A stretch of 64,000 nucleotides of DNA from NCBI GenBank assembly GCA_019055375.1, contig JAHQIW010005485.1, positions 434,001-498,000 on the forward strand, read 5' to 3'. The translations under genes were made by a program, and so were the position numbers. The DNA comes from Parelaphostrongylus tenuis (lineage: Eukaryota; Nematoda; Chromadorea; Rhabditida; Metastrongylidae). Numbering within the stretch: the first letter of the stretch is position 1; the number at the start of each line of letters is the position of its first letter. This document shows positions 58,701 through 64,000 of the stretch, piece after piece. The notes below the pieces were generated by a model. The model was not told where the DNA came from. It saw only the letters and a program-made list of their open reading frames with translations, and made no database searches.

Positions 58701-61700
58701 GAGTCTGCAGCCGGGTTTCGCTCGCTCTAATTCGATTCAGATGATCGACGTGTCGTCGCCATCGTCACCAGCCATATCGCAGCGCTCTGGCGCACAGTCC
58801 ACAGTGCATTCGCCTACGCACGGGCTGTGGGAGAGCGCGGTGAGTGCCCTTACCGGTCAGTTCTTGTTCCGTTTTTGACAATTTGCTGGATTTTTGGCCA
58901 CGACACTGGCCATACCTGAAAGTGAGAGTGAACCTTTTGATCTACACCCTATGTTAACTTTACTGATGCCACTAATACCACATCATAGTGCGCATGTAGC
59001 ACAAAAGCGAAAATTTTGGATAATCTTCTGAGGCTTTTTTGATCATTGCTAATGTCTTCTCTTACGTAAGATGCAAAGCTGTACGGCTTGGGTATTGATC
59101 AAGTCTGAGCGATGTGCTGCGCATAACTTCAATAGACATCTTCAAACGTGATTCAATGCATATTTACCCTGCACAATGACTTAAGGTGACGTATTGGAAA
59201 ATCGTATCAGTACAGCTATCCTCACATACAAATTTGGTATCAGTTTTCTGATCACGAAGGAGTGAAAGCTTGGTGAGACCGAGGTGCGATCAAATCAGCA
59301 ACCACGTGTGTATTTCATAACACCTCTATGCTACTGCAGCAGTGGCGTCCTAGAACCTGTGCAAAGTGGACCTATGTTGAAGTAAGGATTATACTTCAGC
59401 TTTTCGTTTCGTCAGGAACTTTCCACTGCCCAATCAAATCACAAAATCACAAGAATATGACGGTGATTTGTGTAGGATAACAATTTTACGGATTTGTCCG
59501 AAGACGATCTAGCAAGTACATAACTTACTTTCATCCGTCATTATGAAACATTATCGTGTTAAGGAAACGCAAGTACAAGTTCACTCTCATTCCTTGCTAC
59601 TGCTTTTGTATCTAGGTACTAACATGCTACTGAGACGTACGTCGGCTGCGGTTACACGCGAAGTCGACGAATTGCGCCGCAAACGGCAGTGCTCTTTAGA
59701 GTGGGAGTTCTTGGCCACGGTTCTCGATAGGTATGCATTATAATCGGATTCTCTTCTCTCAAGTTCAACTGTTTTTTAACGTTTTGAAAATTTGTTCATT
59801 TTTATTTTTCTATTTTGATATTTCCTAAATAACATGTTTTATGGTATTTTTATAGACGACTACAAATGGAAATCCGATCTCATTCGCTGGACAGGAACTT
59901 TTCATAAGAGTTTGAGCAATCATTTGGAAGCTTGAATCCATGGCTAGAGGCCCAAGTGGCTGGTTTTTTAAAACACCCTTTTATGATGCTGAAGCATCTA
60001 GAGTAAAATTATGCTTCCCCCGTCGTTCGCCTTCATTTTCATCACGCGTATAATTTGCCAAGAGCACGAAAAGCATATCAACGTGTAGAGAAACTGTTGT
60101 AGTAACTGACTCGATCGTTTTATCTGAAACTTCTTTCAAAGCGGAAGTTTGCCCCACTCTTCCCGACCCCATGGACTAGCCGATAAACAAGGCTGCCGAG
60201 ATTGCAAAGCTCAATCTTATTTTTCCTGTTAGTGATTTTTTCAGAAAATAAGCGTATTGTTGGAATCACCAAAACTTACACTATCGAATGATTGCTGAGA
60301 GTCTATAGAAAGAGCTCTATGCGGCAAGGTGTAAAGCACGAATCTTTTCTTTCTCTTACAGTGCTATCAAAAGACATTTTCTAGAAAGTAAACATATTTC
60401 TGAGTCCTTGGAAACTTGCGCTATCGGAGGAATACTAGCACTCTAGAGAAGGAGTTTCGTCCAGCAAAGTATAAGCGAGATAAGTAAAAAAATGTAGCAG
60501 CATGAAACATAATGTTATCTTGATTTGACAGCGTTATAAAAGGGTGTTTTGAAAAACCGACCACATGTGGCTCTAGCCAGTGACTCAGCATTCAAATGTT
60601 ACTAATACCTATAAAAGTTTCTGTCTAGTAATTGAGATCGGCTTTTTGTTCGTGGCCGTCTAACATATAAGCACCGCTTTTTTCTAGTCTTTTTAGTTAT
60701 ATACTTCCACAAAAATCCTAACTGCTCAAATTTATCTGAGCTCACAAACCCTGCCGTACGTAGAAATTATTTTTTAAACTTCAAATTATGAAAACTGTTT
60801 CAATCTTCATGTTCAGACATGTACTTTTTCACCAAGCTTTTACTTACTTGAATAATTGGGCGACCCGATTTTACGAGTTATGCGAACATCAAAACATTCT
60901 CTCTAGACGAGCCTATCCGTGCTTCGTGATTAATGTGTACTCTCTTAGATTTTGAAGACACGTTGTTTCCGAGGAGTGGTACAAACTGCGCAGGGCTGTG
61001 AGTGCAGATTAAATTTTAGATGAATTATTTAATTGTACAGCTAACTGAAATTCTCAAACGCCAGCATTTCAGCAGTTGTACCTTGTACAGTGCGTATGAA
61101 AGTTAAAGTTACAAGCAGTCTACTCAATCAAACACATTCGTAACCTCATCAGAAAAAGCTCATTGCATAAATTTTACTCGCGTAGTTAGCGGCTTCTTTT
61201 AAACGATCACCGTTTTGTGCTTTATCAGTGTTCCAATAATTCCAAGATAGCTCAAGTGCGAACAGAGCTGAAAACTTTAAGTGTCAAATCACTCTGAAGG
61301 AAACCCCAAATAAGGGCCTATATCGGTGTCGAATGCTAAGGAATCCCGAAAGGGTGCTCGCAGATTCAGAATCTGTCTGAGGTTTCGAGTTTTCTTCATA
61401 TCTCAACAACATTAAGGTTATATATCTATCATTCCCTCCAATAAAAAAGGCAGTAAGCAAAGATTTGAACACTATTCAACATTCCTTGTTAGAGACCAAC
61501 CTGGTCCGCACAAAGTCTTCTATTAATGAGAAATGTGCTTGGCTGTTAGTTTTACTGTGAAGTTGAAACCCTTCATGCCGATTTCAAATTTCTCTGCTAC
61601 ATAATGTTAGTTATTCCTTTTTCTACATTCCCGGAGCACTGTTTAATACTTAGTTTTAGGTCTGTTCAAGCAGGTTAAAAAAATTTCATAAGCCCGTTAG

Positions 61701-61843
61701 TGCCACTCACTTTGTAACAGCTTCTTTCCAGATTACTGCTGGCGATTTTCATATCGATTGTGATTTTGATCACAGCGGGCCTGGTGATGGTTGGTAAAAT
61801 GGCACAACTCAGTTATGACAATTCCGACGAGTCGTTCTTATGA
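37349..61843 (+). CDS. deg-3: DEG-3-like nicotinic acetylcholine receptor alpha subunit (14-exon gene model)
   Basis: Cys-loop cation channel subunit, expected partner of the upstream product. Exons: 37349-37418, 39566-39659, 39743-39830, 41409-41563, 44444-44581, 45170-45329, 45845-46028, 49756-49842, 56508-56582, 56919-57040, 57923-58068, 58686-58855, 59616-59730, 61732-61843. All joins keep frame: 1716 nt, 571 aa plus TGA. Visible: signal peptide with a likely cut after LAEA (about residue 21); loop [11 protein letters not shown]; Cys-loop C177 and C191; loop-B W198; YACC with cysteines 240-241; M1 about 260-281; M2 about 296-315 with E292 at the -1' ring; M3 about 327-350; a long Ser/Pro-rich loop; M4 about 536-557. 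It has the same domain order as the upstream gene but several different intron positions, so the duplication is old. The deg-3 name is by gene order and family, not by alignment. Confidence 0.9.
38157..38228 (-). repeat. tRNA-like module (72 nt)
   Basis: GCGTCAG and an inexact 3' partner form an acceptor-like stem; box B is degraded (GGTTTGAGCCC). Not a functional tRNA. Confidence 0.55.
38523..38592 (+). repeat. tRNA-like module (70 nt)
   Basis: GCGTCGG...CTGACAC ends with box B GGTTTGAGCCC; partner of the previous module. Confidence 0.5.
38770..39098. repeat. MITE-like element with about 108-bp terminal inverted repeats
   Basis: Arms 38770-38877 and 38990-39098 are near-perfect complements, starting TTAATTCCAAAAA and ending GGAATTAA. 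The core holds a run of 15 G at 38902-38916. Confidence 0.93.
39566..39659 (+). CDS. deg-3: deg-3-like exon 2 (start of ligand-binding domain)
   Basis: Acceptor TTTTCAG, donor GTATGT. It encodes [16 protein letters not shown], the N-terminal helix of Cys-loop receptors. Confidence 0.92.
39743..39830 (+). CDS. deg-3: deg-3-like exon 3 (strand beta-1)
   Basis: Acceptor TTGCAG, donor GTGAGT. It encodes [20 protein letters not shown] and ends in LYQIIEV, the counterpart of LYQILEL upstream. Confidence 0.94.
39831..41408. other. Intron 3 of the deg-3-like gene
   Basis: Nothing recognised except a short GATTTCTGCTA triplication near 40429-40455 and a block at 40855-40960 similar to 48780-48860. 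Confidence 0.4.
41409..41563 (+). CDS. deg-3: deg-3-like exon 4 (loops D and A)
   Basis: Acceptor CTTGCAG, donor GTATTT. It encodes [20 protein letters not shown] and then [10 protein letters not shown]. One exon covers what exons 3 and 4 encode upstream. Confidence 0.95.
41950..42245 (+). repeat. tRNA-headed SINE-like repeat, copy 1
   Basis: Begins with GTGGCGCAGTGGCTAGAG (box A) and GGTTCGATTTC (box B), then a body shared with 42925-43160 (GTAGTCGGT, AAAGTCAGATATGC, TTCACTCACCTCA-like). In intron 4. Confidence 0.6.
42920..43160 (+). repeat. tRNA-headed SINE-like repeat, copy 2
   Basis: Begins at the box B equivalent GGCTCGATTTCACGC and continues through the same body as copy 1, to GATCAAAGTCGGAG. 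Confidence 0.6.
43885..44215 (+). mobile_element. Decayed RTE-type LINE fragment
   Basis: Matches 4650-5060 in order (AACATATGCATCAGAA, GCAGAATGAAAGATCATT, AAATTCCTAGAGCGAG) but with many indels. In intron 4 of the deg-3-like gene. Confidence 0.75.
44444..44581 (+). CDS. deg-3: deg-3-like exon 5 (first Cys-loop cysteine)
   Basis: Acceptor TTTTAG, donor GTTGGA, the same unusual donor as des-2-like exon 2. It encodes [12 protein letters not shown], the first Cys-loop cysteine. Confidence 0.93.
45170..45329 (+). CDS. deg-3: deg-3-like exon 6 (Cys-loop, loop B)
   Basis: Acceptor TTTCAG, donor GTACCG. It starts [16 protein letters not shown], giving the second Cys-loop cysteine and the loop-B Trp. 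Confidence 0.94.
45845..46028 (+). CDS. deg-3: deg-3-like exon 7 (loop C, M1, start of M2)
   Basis: Acceptor TTTCAG, donor GTCAGT. It encodes [10 protein letters not shown] and M1, then TEKINL at the pore mouth. Confidence 0.96.
46029..49755. other. Intron 7 of the deg-3-like gene
   Basis: No gene recognised. A candidate inverted-repeat element spans 49045-49436. Confidence 0.45.
49045..49436. repeat. Candidate MITE with 25-bp inverted ends
   Basis: CCCGTCTTTTCGAGGTTATT at 49046-49065 matches the complement of 49413-49436 with few changes. Confidence 0.5.
49756..49842 (+). CDS. deg-3: deg-3-like exon 8 (M2 pore)
   Basis: Acceptor CTTGCAG, donor GTACGA. It encodes [20 protein letters not shown], differing from the upstream pore by Ala for Ser in this core. 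Confidence 0.96.
51845..51917 (-). repeat. Near-complete tRNA-like module (73 nt)
   Basis: 7/7 acceptor pairs (GCCTCAG/CTGAGGC), box A TGGCGTAGTGG, box B GGTTCGATTCC, a 5-bp T stem with 7-nt loop, and a possible 5-bp anticodon stem (CGTCC/GGATG) with loop CCGGATA. The D arm is irregular, position 33 is C not T, and no CCA is present. More likely a SINE-type module than a working tRNA gene. Confidence 0.65.
52054..52104. repeat. Perfect hairpin, 22-bp stem, 7-nt loop
   Basis: Arms 52054-52075 and 52083-52104 are exact complements (GAAGTTATAGTATTTTCACT...). Confidence 0.97.
52716..52762. repeat. (TA)n microsatellite
   Basis: About 46 bp of TA, followed by TATG/CATA-rich sequence to about 52880. 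Confidence 0.95.
53000..53150. repeat. Dispersed repeat shared with 9735-9910
   Basis: See the blocks GAAAACTGGTTGAGC and GCATAGCCTGGCTGGGGCG. It lies directly outside the target duplication of the RTE element. Confidence 0.55.
53175..56194 (-). mobile_element. Complete but inactive RTE-type LINE, antisense in intron 8
   Basis: 3.02 kb between perfect 13-bp repeats AGTGTTATATAAT (53162-53174 and 56195-56207). In element orientation: 5' leader from 56194; apurinic-like endonuclease from ATG at 55996 (motifs [11 protein letters not shown] and [11 protein letters not shown], frame broken near 55870); reverse transcriptase ([12 protein letters not shown] near 54630; core 54319-53680); C-terminal region ([15 protein letters not shown]); tail GGTGATACAGGTG. 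The catalytic box reads FANDIVLI, with Asn replacing the first Asp of FADD, and frameshifts separate the domains. Non-autonomous now. Confidence 0.93.
56508..56582 (+). CDS. deg-3: deg-3-like exon 9 (M3)
   Basis: Acceptor GTTGTAG, donor GTATGT. It encodes [20 protein letters not shown], the third membrane helix. The preceding 6.7-kb intron holds a complete antisense RTE element. Confidence 0.94.
56919..57040 (+). CDS. deg-3: deg-3-like exon 10 (start of cytoplasmic loop)
   Basis: Acceptor TGTCTAG, donor GTGAGT. It encodes [17 protein letters not shown] and ends in LWTELD. Confidence 0.92.
57923..58068 (+). CDS. deg-3: deg-3-like exon 11 (cytoplasmic loop)
   Basis: Acceptor TTCACAG, donor GTTAGT. 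It encodes [16 protein letters not shown] onward, ending PLLER. Only the frame dictated by exon 10 is open, and it joins exon 12 in frame. Confidence 0.8.
58686..58855 (+). CDS. deg-3: deg-3-like exon 12 (Ser/Pro-rich loop)
   Basis: Acceptor CTTCCAG. It encodes a Ser/Pro-rich loop with [16 protein letters not shown]. Two donors exist: GTGAGT after 58839 and GTCAGT after 58855. Only the second keeps frame with exon 13. Confidence 0.8.
59616..59730 (+). CDS. deg-3: deg-3-like exon 13 (MA helix)
   Basis: Acceptor TCTAG, donor GTATGC. It encodes [18 protein letters not shown], the amphipathic helix before M4. Confidence 0.93.
59941..60579. repeat. Inverted-repeat element in the last intron
   Basis: Arms 59941-59985 and 60535-60579 are complementary (AAAACACCCTTTTAT against ATAAAAGGGTGTTTT; TGGCTAGAG against CTCTAGCCA). 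Confidence 0.75.
61732..61843 (+). CDS. deg-3: deg-3-like exon 14 (M4, stop)
   Basis: Acceptor TTTCCAG. It encodes [20 protein letters not shown] (M4) and a short tail ending SDESFL. TGA at 61841-61843. Confidence 0.94.
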
Positions 61844-62888
61844 CGTAGAAAACTATTTCATGTATATCACATGAACGCGCTGGTGAACATCGTCTACATT
61901 AATCTACACCGAACGAAAGGAATATCTTGAGCGTTCAACTCGCTTATGTGAACTCCTTGACATAGAATAGTAGTGACGTAATCGGCGATAGAGATATAGG
62001 GTAAAACATTGTCACTGAAATTTTTGCTCAAAATTATTGTACAACAAAGGATATTCAATATACGCAATAAGATTCACGAAAAGTCCTTTTAGATTTTCGT
62101 TTCTTCTTAAACTTTTTATCTCATGTTCTTCACAACGGACGTGCCAGTGTTTTCATTCCTATGCATTTATTTGTTCAATTTTCAAACGTTTTCAATGATG
62201 CTGAGAGTTTTCGTGATACAGCTGTCAATTCTATCAATATTTCAAATCTTTTTAGGAACTGGAGGTATCTTATACTGGTACACGATAATACTGTACTTCA
62301 TTCTTTTCACTGCTTTTAGTATTTCCGTCATCCTCTTTTTCTCCAGTGGTAATGCATTAGAAATTATAGTAAGAAAGATAAAAAGCATTTATGCCAAATA
62401 TATGCTCAATAAAAATTTCATGTAGTTTTTACCACGTTGTTGTATTGAATTTAGAGAATCTCATTTGATTTGTTTGATTTCTAAGCAAAATATAATTGAT
62501 TATTATTAAAGGAGTATGTTGCAAATTTGTGATCATTCCCAGGGCCTTTTCTTATGGCGCTTTGCATCGAATACATGTATCAGCTGCACTCTATAATTTT
62601 GGTGCCCAATATCGGTGCAAGCACATATGTGGTTAGAAGTATCCAACAACACACGTTCGGTCTTTGGTTCAATCCCACACCCCGGCATCGTCAAGTCTTC
62701 CATCCCTCCCGGATTGACAATTCATCCACCTCTAACAATGCTCAATGAAATCGAATGCGCGACGCATCATGGATTGATCAAAGCCGGGAGCTTTATCCAT
62801 TGTCCTTTAAAATACTCTAAATTCTTCAAAGCGATGTAGATAAATTCAAGAGCGCAGAAATGAAACGCAGAGTTGGCGATCTCACACA
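61844..62888. other. Downstream of the deg-3-like gene
   Basis: A hydrophobic Phe/Ile-rich frame at 62123-62425 (100 aa, several possible membrane segments) is unrecognised and may be chance in AT-rich DNA. A tRNA-like box B (TTGGTTCAATCCCACACC) near 62660 starts a probable SINE fragment to about 62815. Confidence 0.35.
62408..62413 (+). promoter_or_regulatory. Possible poly(A) signal of the deg-3-like gene
   Basis: AATAAA 565 nt after the stop. Distant, so weak. Confidence 0.25.
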
Positions 62889-62983
62889 ATGATCAAATCG
62901 ATTCTTTTTGTTTTACCGCTGTTAGAGGTGGTATGATGTTTTAGATATACCCAGTAATGTACTGGGTGATGTACAAAACCTTT

Positions 62984-63057
62984 GCGTCAGGCAGGACTCG
63001 AACCCACACTTCACTCTATCCGGGAGCGCGTGTTTTAACCAGTTGCACTACTGACGC
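62984..63057 (-). repeat. tRNA-like module (74 nt)
   Basis: GCGTCAG/CTGACGC acceptor 7/7, box A TAGTGCAACTGG, box B GGTTCGAGTCC, T stem with one mismatch. No sound anticodon arm. Confidence 0.6.
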
Positions 63058-63432
63058 CCATTTTGCACACCACTCTACGCTACAACGCATCTATCCGTCA
63101 GCCGCCAACGGTCAACAGCCTGGCCCGGTTAGTCGGTATCGACATTGAACCTAGTCATGCCGAGAGATAATGGGTATTGAATGAACAAATCGGGTTCGAG
63201 TCCCGCGTGGCGCAAAAGTTTTGTACATCCCTCTATACCTTTGGGTGTATTTGAAATATCACATATCACACTAAAAGCGGTCAAACAAAAAGAATTCGAT
63301 TTGATCATTCAACGCCCAATATCTGTCGATTTGGCTGGGTTCAATGACGATACCGACTATTCGGGCCAGGGTTGACGATTGGCAGCTTGAAAAAGATGCG
63401 TTGTAGCATAGAAAGAATGGTGTGTGAAATGG

Positions 63433-63504
63433 GCGTCAGTAGTGCAGCAGGTTAGAGCACGCGCCCGGATAGAGTGAGATGTGTGTTCGAGTCCCGCCTG
63501 ACGC
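63433..63504 (+). repeat. tRNA-like module (72 nt)
   Basis: GCGTCAG/CTGACGC acceptor 7/7, box A TAGTGCAGCAGG, box B TGTTCGAGTCC. Confidence 0.6.
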
Positions 63505-63544
63505 GAAAGCTCTGCAAATCACTCTACATCACTAGGTAGTTGGA

Positions 63545-63910
63545 GCTGTCATGGTAACCAATTCGCTTGCTACTCATGCACGAATGGCGCGCAGAAGCAG
63601 GGGCAAATGCTAGTGAAGCGGCACCCAAGATTAAGTGAAGCCTCCTGTGGACGGCCCGAGCGCGATTGATTCTTCAGACTGTCCTCACCGGCTTCGAACT
63701 TTGTGAACCACTTCCTAGCCGTCCGTGCATCCGTATCATCGCCCCAATTTTCATTAATTTTCCAGCCGCTTCACTAACATTTTTCCCTACGTGCCATTCG
63801 TGCATGGGTAGTAAGCGATATTGTTTTCACGAGAGCTCCATCTTGAAGCAAGTGTCGACAAGTTGTATACCAAAATTTTTACGAGAAAATGAGCAAGTGG
63901 GAGGTATTGA
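63545..63910. repeat. Palindromic element, family P2, copy B
   Basis: Shares GCTTGCTACTCATGCACGAA and AATGGCGCG with copy A; the complement recurs at about 63740-63870. The left end seems cut by the neighbouring tRNA-headed element. Confidence 0.8.
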
Positions 63911-64000
63911 AATCATGAAATTTAAACTACTTCTGATCAATAATTTGGTGTTTATTGCTCAAGCGCTAGAACTTACGGAAGGACTTAATAATAAACTCTT

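Larger units (their letters stand above)
62890..63540. repeat. Palindromic element with back-to-back tRNA-like modules, copy 2
   Basis: Minus-strand module 62984-63057 and plus-strand module 63433-63504 lie at opposite ends. Inner ends GATCAAATCGA at 62892 and its complement near 63305 form another inverted pair. An extra box B fragment (GGGTTCGAGTCCCGC) lies at 63190-63204. Same design as 38090-38640. Confidence 0.85.

Noticed and set aside
62123..62425. Hydrophobic 100-aa frame as a membrane-protein gene
   Set aside because: Very AT-rich, Phe/Ile-dominated, no family motif, and no splice or promoter support.
1..64000. CRISPR array, bacterial operon, prophage or rRNA
   Set aside because: No regularly spaced identical repeats, no dense long frames, no ribosome-binding sites; the gene structure is clearly that of an animal.

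Overview
The window looks like nuclear DNA of a parasitic nematode, most likely a clade V strongylid such as a hookworm (inference). It is AT-rich. Its only two well-supported genes are split into many small exons by introns of up to about 9 kb, and the non-coding DNA is packed with RTE-type LINE fragments, decayed mariner elements, palindromic MITE-like elements and tRNA-derived repeats. No bacterial features, rRNA genes or CRISPR arrays were seen.

Two tandem plus-strand genes encode nicotinic acetylcholine receptor alpha subunits of the nematode DEG-3/DES-2 type. I could splice both completely in frame by hand. The upstream gene (10166-35851, 13 exons, 530 aa predicted) is called des-2-like. 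The downstream gene (37349-61843, 14 exons, 571 aa predicted) is called deg-3-like. Both show the 13-residue Cys-loop, the loop-B tryptophan, vicinal cysteines in loop C (YSCC and YACC) and four membrane segments with nearly identical M2 pores. They are only 1.5 kb apart on one strand, and a TTCCAG acceptor lies 38 nt before the second ATG. In C. elegans des-2 and deg-3 form an operon in this order and co-assemble, so an operon producing a heteromeric cation channel is the natural reading.

Layout: 1-10.1 kb is upstream DNA with a 340-bp CATA microsatellite, an RTE relic, a deleted mariner, a palindromic element interrupted by a truncated RTE copy, a second palindrome and a 1.4-kb foldback. 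10.2-35.9 kb is the des-2-like gene, whose 9-kb intron 3 holds a mariner relic, an RTE copy and two palindromes. 37.3-61.8 kb is the deg-3-like gene, with two tRNA-headed or palindromic elements in intron 1, a tRNA-like element with a 12-bp target duplication and a complete but inactive antisense RTE in intron 8, and an inverted-repeat element in the last intron. 61.9-64 kb holds the second tRNA-headed palindrome and a second copy of the 5.3-kb palindrome family. The most interesting non-genic signal is the set of elements carrying near-complete tRNA-like modules, back to back at 38.1-38.6 and 62.9-63.5 kb and single at 51.8 kb.
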